NCBI GenBank assembly: GCA_977017575.1
Contig: CDRNVI010000164.1
Span: 186,001-250,000, forward strand
From: Paramoeba atlantica
Lineage: Eukaryota; Discosea
Direction: 5' to 3'
DNA length: 64,000 nucleotides
Shown here: piece by piece, positions 30,692-40,907 of the stretch
How positions within the stretch are numbered: position 1 is the first letter of the stretch
Layout: each line of letters opens with the position of its first letter
Made by a program: the position numbers and the translations under genes
The notes under the pieces: generated by a model
Database searches by the model: none
Seen by the model: the letters and a program-made list of their open reading frames with translations, nothing else
Told to the model about the DNA's origin: nothing

Positions 30692-31948
30692 TGCTTATTT
30701 TGTAATGGCTTTCAGTGTCTTTTCGCAGGTTTGATGTTTGAAGCGGTTTTTGTCTGGATTAATTTGATCTCGATGAGAATGTTGAAAAAGAGAAAAGGAA
30801 TGAAAGAAATTAACTTGAATGAGTGTCTTTACTTCCTCTGATTTGGCAAGATCTGAAGCCAATTTACCATCTAATTATTCAAAAATGAATTTCACTTTCT
30901 CCCAAAGTTTAAAAAGAAAAAGACGTTTCTGCTCTGAGGCTTTAGAAAATGAAAGAGAAAAAGAAAAGAGAAAAAAAAAAAAGAGAGAAGAGAGAAAATA
31001 AGAGAGAAGGAACCCCTTCTATTGAAGAATCAGCACCAAAATCGAGAAGCAATTCACACATCTGGCTGTGGTCGTATTGTGCAGCAATATGTAATGGGGT
31101 CTTTTTTGGTTTTGTCAAATTATTCATTTGATTAGTATTTTAGTTATTTGAGAAAAAAAAAATCTTTTGGACCTGACCCTGTTTTTAATTAGTTTAATTT
31201 GTTTCATTTTCAACAAATTTTCTCAAAAGACAGAGAAAATTAAAGAGGAAAATAAAAACCCACTGAGAAGAAACACTTTAGTGAAAGAAAAAAGTCATCA
31301 AAAAACAAAGAGAGAAAAATAACTTCATCTCGAGCATTAACTGTGGCGCCATGATCAAGAAGAATTTTGCCAGTATTCACACTTCCTCCTTGTGCTGCTG
31401 AATGTAATGGTATCTTTCTTTTTGTTAAAAGAATGAAAGTAAGGAAGAGAATTTTTTTGATTGAAAAGCAAACCCATAACTAGAAAAGAAAAGAAATGAA
31501 AGAAGAAAAATTGTTAGTGACTCCAAAAAAGTGCAACCAAAAAAGGTACAAACAAAAATGAAGGAGATAATAAGAGGTACAAAACGAGCAGAAGACAAAC
31601 AAAACACATCTCAGGGAGGTACAAACAAAAGAGGAAATAAGAGGTACAAACGAACACAGACAAACAATAACACATCTCGGCAAACAAAAACAAAAACAAA
31701 AACAAACAACCACAAAAAAACAAAAACAAAAACAAAAAACAAAAACAAACATTCCCACCAAACGCATCAACACCATACCCCTTCTCCAACAAACCCACCA
31801 AATCGGTTGGAAGATCTTGATAGGCAGCTGCGTGCATCTTTTGGGGATCTTTCTTTTCTTCTTCTTTCTTCTCTTCTTTCTCTTCTTTCTCTTTCTTCTC
31901 TTCTTTCTCTTCTTTCTCTTCTTTCTTTTTCTTTTCTTTCTTGAACAT
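30692..31948 (-). pseudogene. Small ankyrin protein, copy 2 (decayed)
   Basis: Collinear with copy 1 at 24.7-25.9 kb. The ATG at 31948 (MFKKEKKKKE) is followed by AYQDLPTDLVGLLEKGYGVD, then the exon for KIPLHSAAQGGSVNTGKILL, the exon TPLHIAAQYDHSQMCELLLD, and the last unit. In the second exon, copy 2 has one extra T in the CATTCTTTTAAC stretch near 31430 compared with copy 1. This shifts the frame and brings in a stop before the ankyrin unit. Exon 1 has an expanded Glu/Lys tract. The intron holds (CAAAAA)-type repeats near 31680-31745. Alternative splicing around the shift cannot be ruled out. Confidence 0.65.
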
Positions 31949-31981
31949 TTTTTGAAGAAGGATTTTGAAGACAAAACAAAA

Positions 31982-31994
31982 GCTAACTTTAGAG
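31982..31994. promoter_or_regulatory. GCTAACTTTAGAG element upstream of TRIM-NHL gene A
   Basis: About 75-87 bases before the ATG at 32069. It mirrors the GCTAATTTTAGAGCTCT element at 37281-37297 upstream of gene B, and lies between gene A and the divergent ankyrin copy 2. Confidence 0.5.
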
Positions 31995-32068
31995 TTCTTT
32001 TTCGTTTCTTTTCCTGTTTGAACTTGTTGTCTTTGTTGTTTGAATTGTTATTTTTTGGTTTTTGAAAG

Positions 32069-34223
32069 ATGAGGAGGGTGGCTAGGAAGTGTCCGAGTGA
32101 AAGAGGAAAGAGAAAGAGAGAAGAAACTGAAAGTAGTGAGGAAGAACTAGAAGGGAAAAGAAATCTAAAAAGAGAAAAGAAGGAAGAAAGAGATGCTGTT
32201 ATGATTGTTTGTGAGAGGCAAAAAGGATTTGAATGTGGAGTTTGTTTGGAATTGATGTGTTGGGAAAAGGAACCAAGAACTCTTCTTTCTTGTCCTCATT
32301 CCTTTTGTTCTCCTTGTCTCTCTAAACTCTTTCAACCCCATTCTTCTTCTTCTTCTTCCTCTTCACCCTCTTCTGAGAGGTCTTCTTCATCATCATCAGC
32401 TCCCACTTCCTCTTCCCCTTCCTCTTCCTCTTCCCCTTCTCTTTCTCCTTCTCCTCCTCAATCTTCATCTTCTTTGTCTTCTCGTTCGAGTGGTGGTGTT
32501 GTGAGATGTCCTGTGTGTCGAAAAGCGAATGAATGTGAATCAATAGAATCATTTGAATTCAATTTCTTAATTCCTGAAACGATTGATGTTCTTGTTTCTT
32601 CAAAGGTGATCTCTTTACCTCATCAACAACAATTACCAGGTTCCAACCTCCTTTTTCTTTCTTTTTCTTTTCTTTTTGATTCAAAAAACAGTGAACGAAA
32701 TGAAATGTGTTAATTTCGAAACTTGTGGAGAACAAACTAGAATGTATTGTTCTGATTGTAAAATGTTCATTTGTGACACTTGTGATTCTTCCCACACTTC
32801 TTCAATTTTCACACAACACCACAAACGCAAACCATGTGAGAACAGAACTCTTTGTGGTGGTAGTGAAAATGGAGATGGTGGGAGTGTTGGTGATGGATTG
32901 GAGATGATGAAGATGAAAGAATGTTTACAACACCCATCTGAAAGAATTAGTGGGTTTTGTTTTGAATGTTCTGTTCTTGTTTGTCTTCGGTGCGCTCTCG
33001 AAAATCATATTGAACACAATCAGAAAGTGAGTTCGGTTGAAGAGACTCTTGAAAAGAGAAGAGAACAAGTTTTGAAAATGGGAGTGAAATTAGAAAACAG
33101 ATTGAAGGAGATTGAAGTGAAGGATAAAGGAATTGAGGAAGAAGTGAAAGAATTAGAAAAGAAATTGGAAAAGAAAAGAGGTGAAAAGAAAGAAATAGAG
33201 TTAGAGAAAGAAGATTTGAAAATGAGAAAAGATTCAATTATTCGATTATCAAGCATCACACCAACTGATATTTCATTCTTTTTTGATGAACAACTCTTTT
33301 CCACTCTTCTTCAAACTGCTTCTGAGATTGTCCATGAAGCAATAGTGGATTGTTGTGGAGATGGGTTACCAAAGAAGGGATCGATTTGTTGTGATGGAGT
33401 TGATTTTGTCTCTTCTTTTTCTCTCTCAGAGGATGAAACCCCTACGGGAGTATTACGGATGAACAGTGCTGGGACTTTATTTATTATTGCTGCTGATGGC
33501 TTGATTCGTCTAAGAGACAGAGAAGGGAATGCGATGAATGAATCAGTTGAAGAAGCGATCAATTCTCTTGACTCAGTTCCTCTTGATGTGGCAATTGGAT
33601 TAGATGGTCAAATTGTGATTCTTGATTCAAAGGAATTGGATTTTCAGGTTGTAGTGTTGAACAAAGAAGGAGAATTTCTGAGATCATTTGGATCAAATGG
33701 TTCTAAATCTGGTCAATTCAACTTTCCTTGTGGTATAGCTGTTGATAAAGAAGGCCATATTATTGTTTCAGATACTGGAAACAATCGAATTCAAGTATTT
33801 GACAATGATGGATGTTTTATTCGTTCTTTTGGTTCTTTTGGGTCTGCTGAAGGTCAGTTGAATGATCCAATGGCGATTGCGATCGATAGAAGAAATGGAC
33901 ATCTCGTTATTTGTGATCGGGGAAATTTTCGAATTCAAGTGATGGATATTGAAGGGAATTTTATTCGATGTTTTGGAACAAAAGGAGACGGAGATTCTCA
34001 ATTCGTTTTATTAAATGATGTGGATGTGGATGGGGAAGGTCGTATTGTTGCTGTTGATTGGAAAACTGAGAGAGTGAGTGTGTTTGAGAAAGATGGAACG
34101 TTCCTTTTTTCGTTTGGAGAAGACGATCATCCACACGGGGTTGTTGTTGATCCTTTTGGTTCAATTTTTGTTTTTGATGCTGAATGGAATTCTGTGAACA
34201 TGTACTATTCAGGAGTAATTTGA
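32069..34223 (+). CDS. TRIM-NHL protein A (RING, B-boxes, coiled coil, NHL repeats)
   Basis: Two exons, 32069-32639 and 32692-34223, give about 700 residues. RING from residue about 56: CGVCLELMCW, CPHSFCSPCL, then a Ser/Pro-rich insert, then CPVCRKANE. B-box-like motifs follow (CGEQTRMYCSDCKMFICDTC and CFECSVLVCLRC), then a Glu/Lys coiled coil (EKRREQVLKMG to EKEDLKMRKD) and at least four NHL repeats (GIAVDKEGHIIVSDTGNNRI, AIAIDRRNGHLVICDRGNFR and others) forming a propeller. Such proteins are E3 ligases or RNA-binding regulators. The reading ends at TGA (34223), in YYSGVI. Compared with gene B, a frame slip near 34200 precedes this stop: a neighbouring frame reads NLKVEG up to a GT, like LEEEG in B, but no acidic exon follows. 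Confidence 0.9.
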
Positions 34224-34471
34224 AAGTGGAAGGTTTGATTTTGATGATATTTCAATCTCGAATTTGTCAATTTCCTTCTCACGAGGCAATCAGGACATCT
34301 CGCAATACTACTGCAACTCGAAGAATAAGAGACCCTCCATTTCTCTTCTTTTGCAATTTTGGTATGCAATATCAATCCCCATAAACAAAAATAAAAAATA
34401 ATCACAAAAACAATTAAGCTTTTTGGAGAACCTTTTACAAGGGAAGAAAGAGTAGTTATCTTCACAACACA
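34224..34471. other. Centre of the TRIM-NHL inverted repeat
   Basis: Spacer between the convergent ends of genes A and B. It contains the sequence (about 34315-34435) also found at 30390-30515. No coding potential is evident. Confidence 0.6.
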
Positions 34472-36322
34472 TCAAACCCAAACAACTTCAAATTCTTCCC
34501 CCTCCTCACTACTGTCTTCTTCATCCCCTTCCTCTGCATCAACTTCTTCCTCCTCACCTTCCTCTTCTTCTTCCTCGCTTCCTTCTTCATCGCTTTCCTC
34601 TCCATCAACTTCTTCCTCTCCCCCTTCTTCATCGCATTCTCCTTCATCATCATCCTCTTCTTCCTCGCTGCTTCCTTCTTCATCTCCGCTATCGTCTTCG
34701 TCTTCGTCTTCAGAGAGACCTGTGTTAAAAACCAGAAACCTTGTGAGAAGAGAAGAGAAAAAAAGGGGAAGGAACATGACGAATTGACACAGCAATCAAA
34801 CAACAAATTCCCCTTCATCAATTACTCTCTTCACTCCCTTTGTTTGCTCAAAAACATGAAATTATTTTGAAAAAAAACTTCAAAGAAAAGACAAAATATC
34901 AGGGAAACACAAAAAAAAAACTACCAACCTTCCTCTTCCAAATCAATCTTAAAACTGTACAATTCAACCGATTCCAATTCACTATCCAAAACAAAAATTG
35001 AACCATTTGAATCAACAACAACTCCAGTAGGATGCTCCAAATTACTTTCACCAAAAGAAAAGAGAAATGTCCCATCTTCCTCAAACACACTCACTCTCTT
35101 TCTCATTGCATCAGCAACAACAATACGACCTTCCCCATCCACATCCACATCAATTGGAAGGTCGAAATCAAATGGAGAGTCTGTTTCATCATCTCCTCCC
35201 AAACTACGAATAAAATTCCCTTCAATATCCATCACTTGAATTCGAAAATTAAATTTATCACAAATAACGAGATGTCCCTCTCTTCTATCAATCGCAACTT
35301 TCGCAGGAGAGTGAAATTGACCTTCAGCAGACCCAGAAGTACCAAAAGAACGAATAAAACATCCATCATTGTCAAATACTTGAATTCGATTGTTCCCAGT
35401 ATCTGCAACAATAATATGGCCTTCTGCATCAACAACCACACCCTGTGGATTGTTGAATTGACCAGATTTAGAACCTTCAGATCCAAACGATCTCAGAAAT
35501 TCTCCTTCTTTGTCTAATACTAAAACTTGTTCCTCAGACAGAATCACAATTTGATCACCTAATCCAATTGTCAAAGCGACTAAATTCAGAGGAAGAGAAT
35601 TGATTGCTTCTTCAACTGATTCGATCGCATTCCTTTCTCTGTCTCTCACTCTCACAAAACATTCTTCTTGATCGGCATCAGTAGCAATAATAAATAAAGT
35701 CCCATCACTGTTCATACTCAATCCACTGTGGAAGTCCTCTTCGCCAATAAAAAGAGAAGAAACATAACCAACTCCATCACAACAAATCGATCCCTTCTTT
35801 GGTAACCCATATCCACAACAATCCACCACTGCTTCATCAATCTCAGAAGCAGTTTGAAGAAGAGTGGAAAAGAGTTGTTCATCAAAAAAGAATGAAATAT
35901 CAGTTGGTGTGATGCTTGATAATCGAATAATTGAATCTTTTCTCATTTTCAAATCTTCTTTCTCTAATTCTATTTCTTTCTTTTCACCTCTTTTCTTTTC
36001 CAATTTTTTTTCTAATTCTTTCACTTCTTCCTCAATTCTTTTATCCTCCGTTTCGATCTCCTTCAATCTGTTTTCTACTTTCGCTCCCATTTTCAAAACT
36101 TGTTCTCTTCTCTTTTCAATCGTCCCTTCAACCGAACTCACTTCCTTATTATGATTAACATGCTTTTCAAGAACACACTGAAGACAAACAAGAACAGAAC
36201 ATTCAAAACAAAACCCACTAATTCTTTCAGACGGGTGTTGTAAACATCTTTTCATCTTCATCATCTCCAATCCATCACCAATACTCCCACCATCTCCCCC
36301 AATAATTTGAGTGGTTTGAGGA

Positions 36323-36357
<35 letters not shown>

Positions 36358-37193
36358 TCGAATGTGGTTTCGAGTCGCAAAATAAGAAGAGTGAGAAGAA
36401 TTACAAGTGTCACAAATGAACATTTTACAATCGGAGCAATACATTTGAGTTCGTTCTCCACATACTTCAAAATTATCACATTTCATTTTGCTCTGATTTC
36501 CTAATTCTTTTTGATTTAACAAAACGCTCGACTCAAAGAAAAAGAAAAAGAAAAAGAAAAAGAAAAGAAAAAAGAAAAAGAGTAAAAAGAATAAAAAAGA
36601 AGGAAAAAAAGTAAAAAGAAAACAATGAAGGAAAGGGGATTGAAACTTGACTGTTGTTGATGAGGTAAAGAGATCACTTTTGAAGAAACAAGAACATCAA
36701 TCGTTTCAGGAATTAAGAAATTGAATTCAAATGATTCTATTGATTCACATTCATTCGCTTTTCGACACACAGGACATCTCACAACACCACCACTCGAACG
36801 AGAAGACAAAGAAGATGAAGATTGAGGAGGAGAAGGAGAAAGAGAAGGGGAAGAGGAAGAGGAAGGGGAAGAGGAAGTGGGAGCTGATGATGATGAAGAA
36901 GACCTCTCAGAAGAGGGTGAAGAGGAAGAAGAAGAAGAAGAATGGGGTTGAAAGAGTTTAGAGAGACAAGGAGAACAAAAGGAATGAGGACAAGAAAGAA
37001 GAGTTCTTGGTTCCTTTTCCCAACACATCAATTCCAAACAAACTCCACATTCAAATCCTTTTTGCCCATCTCTCTCTTCCTTCTTTTCTCTTTTCATCTT
37101 TCTCCTCCCTTCTAATTCTTCCTCACTACTTTCAGTTTCTTCTCTCTTTCTCTTTCCTCTTTCACTCGGACACCTCCTAGCCACCCTCCTCAT
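34472..37193 (-). CDS. TRIM-NHL protein B with acidic C-terminal exon
   Basis: Three exons, 36647-37193, 34929-36500 and 34472-34719, join in phase to about 788 residues. The layout is as in gene A: RING with Ser-rich insert, B-boxes (CGERTQMYCSDCKMFICDTC), poly-Gln tract, coiled coil and NHL repeats (GVVVDAEGHIIVADTGNNRI and others). Exon 2 would stop at TAG (34921) if unspliced, but a donor just before it (GAAG|GTTGG) joins to an acceptor at 34720. This adds about 80 residues of nearly pure Glu/Asp (LSEDEDEDDSGDEE and on). Exon 1 protein is identical to gene A from QKGFE onward, while the start lacks eight residues present in A. The exon 1/2 junction is the likeliest of two options. Confidence 0.87.
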
Positions 37194-37280
37194 CTTTCAA
37201 AAACCAAAAAACAAAGAAAACAACAATAATACAACAAGTTTCCAACAACAACGAAAACGAAAAAGAAACGAAAAAGTAAC

Positions 37281-37297
37281 GCTAATTTTAGAGCTCT
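37281..37297. promoter_or_regulatory. GCTAATTTTAGAGCTCT element upstream of TRIM-NHL gene B
   Basis: About 88-104 bases upstream of the ATG at 37193. The following bases (TTTTTGTCTTGAG, CTGAAAAGAGAGATTG) resemble those after the motif-like site near 41787-41830. Confidence 0.5.
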
Positions 37298-37562
37298 TTT
37301 TGTCTTGAGAAATCATTTTGTCTGAAAAGAGAGATTGTTGGACCAACAATCCATGTAATCCAAGAGAGAAATGGAACTCAAAATTTCTTTCTTTCTTTTT
37401 TGGTTGAGAAACAATAAAGACCTCGCCACTTGTTTACTTATTGCTTGTAAAATTTTTCATTTTTTCCCAATTTTTCATTTCATTTTTTGGAGCTGGTTTG
37501 ATATTTTTGCCCTACAAAACCAATCAAAAATGTTAAAAGAAAAAGCAGTGAGAGAAAAGAAA

Positions 37563-39338
37563 TCAAACCCTTTCTTGAAATCTCTTGATCAGTTGAACAA
37601 CCCCATCACCTTTTGCGAGGTCGAAGGCTGTATCTCCGCCCTGACAAAAAAGAAAGTCCAAAAAAAAAGAGCCACTCACTCCACACACTCCCCCCAAATA
37701 ACAATCAAAACTTGATGAGAAAAAGAGAGAGAAAGAGAAAGAAAATCAAAACATTATCTTGGAGATGAATGTCGGATCCATGATCAAAAAAATTTCCACA
37801 ATTTTTTCAAAATCATTGTAAGCAGCTTTGTGAAGAGGGGTCTGTGCTCTCTTTACAAAGAAAAATTTTGTTAAAAGAAAAATCACACAACCAACACAAC
37901 AGTCAATATTTGATGAAATAACAAAACCAAAATTTGAATAAGAAAATCAAAACTTCATCTTGAATATCAACATTCGCTCCATGTTCAAGAAGAATTTTCA
38001 CTATTTCTTCATAACCAGACTCAGCAGCCCAATGGAGGGGAGTCTCTTTAAACTTAACAAAAAGAAATTAAAAAAAAAAAGAACAAAAAAGAAAAAGAAA
38101 AAGAAAATTAAAACTCGATCTTGAAGATCAACATTCGATCCATGTTCAAGAAGAATTTTTACAATTTCTCGAAAACCATGGGAAGCAGCGAGGTGAAGAG
38201 CAATCTGTCGACTCTAAAGAAAAAAAAGGACAAAATAAATCACACAATCATCACATCAAAACAATCAAACAAAAACAAAAATGAAAGAGAAAAAGAAAAA
38301 TCAAAACTTTGGTTTGAAGATGAATGTTGGATCCAGGTTCAAGAAGAATGTTTATAATTTCTTTAAAACCATACGCAGCAGCTAAGTGAAGAGCAGTCCA
38401 TCCATCCTGAACAAAAAAAAGAACAATAAAACAGATTATATCAAACATTTCAAAATTAAATAAAAATGAAATAAAAAACATGCTCATAAAAATCATCACT
38501 TGCTCCATATTCAAGGAGAACTTTCACAACTTCTTTAAACCCTTTCCAAGCAGCTAAGTGAAGAGCAGTCTGTCCACGCTAAAAACAAAATGAAAAAACA
38601 ATCAATGAAAGTAAACAACAACAAAACAAAAATGAGAAAGGGAGAAAAAGAGAGGGAAATAAAAAGAGAGGAAAAACAAATTGAAAAGAAGAAAAAGAAA
38701 ATCAAAAACTTGATCTTGAAAATCAATGTCAGATCCATGTTCCAGAAGAATTGTCACAATTTCTTCACCACCATTCTCAGCAGCTTTGTGAAGAGCGGTT
38801 TGTCCAGCATAAACTCCATCCTGAAATTGTTTTGAAACCAAACTCAAAACACAACCATCTCACCCTCTCTCTCATTGTATCAAAACAATCATGAAAAACA
38901 AAAACAAAGAAAAAGAAAAACAAATATAAAACAAAAAAATTGAAAGAAAAACAACAAAAGAAAAAGAAAGACATTGGTTAGAAGATGGACATTGGATCCA
39001 TGTTCAATCAGAATTTTCACAATTTCTTTCAAACGTTTCTCAGCAGCTTTGTGAAGAACGGTCATTCCCTCCTGAACAAAAAAGAAGTTTTCAAAAAAGA
39101 TTTGTTTCAAAAATCAAAATAAATCACACACAATTCTCGAACTCTCAAGAACAACAACAAGAGAGAAGAAATAGAAGAAGAAAAAAAATCAGTTTTTTGA
39201 AACCTTGTCTTTGAATTGGAAGTTCAGATCAAGTTTGTGGTTTGGTTTTTGAAGAAGAACTTTGACAAGTTCTTCATCTCCATTCTCAATAGCAACAAAA
39301 AGAATCTAGTTTTCTGATATATTTTCCTCTTCTGTCAT
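37563..39338 (-). pseudogene. Ankyrin-repeat gene, one repeat per exon, stopped at codon 11
   Basis: Nine short exons between about 39300 and 37563, each encoding one ankyrin unit and separated by introns of 60-150 bases. They include LFVAIENGDEELVKVLLQ, MTVLHKAAEKRLKEIVKILI, QTALHKAAENGGEEIVTILL, WTALHLAAAYGFKEIINILL, QIALHLAASHGFREIVKILL, TPLHWAAESGYEEIVKILLE and a final DTAFDLAKGDGVVQLIKRF. Each exon ends near a GT within a DLQDxVLIF context. The only suitable ATG (39338, MTEEENISEN) is followed in frame by TAG at 39306-39308, directly before the first ankyrin exon. Because TAG is a stop elsewhere here, this looks like a nonsense mutation (CAG to TAG would fit). A different upstream start or a splice removing the TAG is the alternative. 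Confidence 0.7.
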
Positions 39339-39429
39339 TCTTTGTGTTTTTTGTGAGAGAAAGAGTCAAATTGTCGACCTAGGGGCTCAGAATAAGAATC
39401 GAAAGTTGCCAAAAAAAGTTTGTTTTGTT

Positions 39430-39735
39430 TGTTCCTTTTTCGTTATTTTTTCTTTTTCTTTTTCTTTTTCTTTTTCTTTCTTTTTCTCTTTTCTTTGTTT
39501 TTTCTTTTCTTTCTTTTCTTTTTTTTTCTTTCTTTTTTCTTTTCTTTCTTTTTTCTTTTCTTTTTCTTTTTCTTCTTTTTGTTTTTCTTTCTTTTTCTTT
39601 TTCATTCTTTTCTTTTTCTCTTTTTCTTTCTTTTTCTTTCTTTTTCTTTCTTTCTCTCTTTTTCTTTTTCTTTCCTTTTTCTTTTTTTTTCTTTCTTTTT
39701 CTTTCTTTTCTCTCTTTCTTTCTCTTTTTTTATTA
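39430..39735 (+). repeat. Long polypyrimidine tract (TTTTTC)n
   Basis: About 300 bases of almost pure T and C with TTTTTC/TTTCTTTT units on the plus strand. The bounds are approximate. It separates the ankyrin gene from a small plus-strand gene and could adopt triplex-type structure. Confidence 0.9.
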
Positions 39736-39744
39736 TTTATTCAG

Positions 39745-40324
39745 CAAGAAAGAACTACAAAACTCAAATTCAATTTTCAATTGGTTGTACAAATGACAAG
39801 TGTACTTTTAAACTCTTCGGGGTCTTTTCTCATTGTGGAGATTTTGGTTTTCTTTCTTTTCTTTCTTCTATTATCTTCTTTTCTTTTCTTATTTTCTTTT
39901 TTCTTTCCATTTCAAAAAAGGAGAAAGATATTATTCTTGCAGTGAACATATTTGTCTTAACCATTCATGCCAACTAAAGACTTTCTACAAAAAGTTTGCA
40001 CTTTCTTCAAATGAATTGACGCAATTGAGGAGGATTGAAGATCTTCTTCGTGAAACTCTTGAGCCTTCTTATTCTCAAATTGAAAATGCTATTGTTGATG
40101 CCCTGCCTATTACTTTGGGAGAATTGAAAAATATGAAAATGAACTTCCTTTGTTCATTTTTTGCAACTATCAAAAAAGCAAGAGAGGTAAATTTATTAAT
40201 TTTTTCTTTTTTCTTTTTTTTTTTCTAATTGTTTGAATAGAATCTTTATGGTTCATTTGAGGAAGGAGTTTCAAAACTCCCTTCCTTACAATCTTGGCTT
40301 GATCTTCAAGGATGCGCAAAGTAA
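39745..40324 (+). CDS. Unrecognised small Cys/His protein, 5' end missing
   Basis: Three exons agree in phase: about 39745-39846, 39921-40186 and 40241-40324 (TAA). The first gives CTNDKCTFKLFGVFSHCG, the second YYSCSEHICLNHSCQLKTFY then a helical stretch (NELTQLRRIEDLLRETLEPS), the third LYGSFEEGVSKLPSLQSWLD. The paired Cys/His look like a zinc-binding unit interrupted by the intron. No start codon is found downstream of the polypyrimidine tract, so a first exon is missing or lost. GTAAAG at the stop could also be a donor. I cannot name a family. Confidence 0.45.
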
Positions 40325-40351
40325 AGTTGGTCTATGAGCAGTTAGGGAAGA

Positions 40352-40907
40352 ATGAGCTTTTGATCACACTCGCCCAGCTGTTGCTGCTGGCGTTGTTGGT
40401 TTAGCACAACAGGCATTGGATGAGGCTCGCCAGTATGCTTTGGAACGAAAGACCTTTGGAACTCATATCGCAAATCACCAGGTAATTTCTCTAAAATCTT
40501 CAAAAATTCTCTTTCCAAAAGAGCCAACCTTTTTTCACATTTAGGCAGTCGCGTTTATGATCGCTGAAATGGCCATGGGGATCGAAGCTTCTCGTCTCTT
40601 AACCTTGCGAGCAAGTTGGGAAATTGACCAAGGGAGGAGAAACACCTACTTTGCATCTTGTGCAAAGGCACTCCCTTCTGATGTTGCAATGAAGTCTGCA
40701 ACCGACACCTGTTCAGGTTTTCAAAAAAAAAAAACACAGTTCTTGTAACCCTTTTATTCATTTTCCCGACAGATCTTTGGAGGAAATGGCTACAACACCG
40801 AATATCCAGTCGAAAAATTGATGCGTGATGCCAAGATCTTCCAAATTTATGAAGGAACTTCGCAAATTCAATGTGTGATCATTTCAAGGGAGCTTCTCAC
40901 ACAATAA
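40352..40907 (+). pseudogene. Relic of medium-chain acyl-CoA dehydrogenase (C-terminal half)
   Basis: Clear similarity to the C-terminal helical domain of mitochondrial medium-chain acyl-CoA dehydrogenase: [36 protein letters not shown], then after an intron FMIAEMAMGIEASRLLTLRA and DQGRRNTYFASCAKAL, then [20 protein letters not shown] and IYEGTSQIQ, ending at TAA 40907. The N-terminal two thirds is absent. Homology begins abruptly at AFDHTR, preceded in frame by TGA. The second exon ends ATDTCSG instead of the expected ATDAVQ, one base too long to splice in frame to IFGGNG. Together these mark a truncated, frameshifted copy. A functional gene for fatty-acid beta-oxidation presumably exists elsewhere in the genome. 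Confidence 0.8.

Larger units (their letters stand above)
32069..37193. repeat. Large inverted repeat formed by the TRIM-NHL pair
   Basis: Arms of roughly 2.1-2.2 kb, plus about 90 bases of promoter, face each other around a centre at 34.2-34.9 kb. Similarity is highest at the outer ends (exon 1 and promoter element) and falls towards the NHL-coding inner ends, which is opposite to simple decay of a fresh palindrome. Confidence 0.8.
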
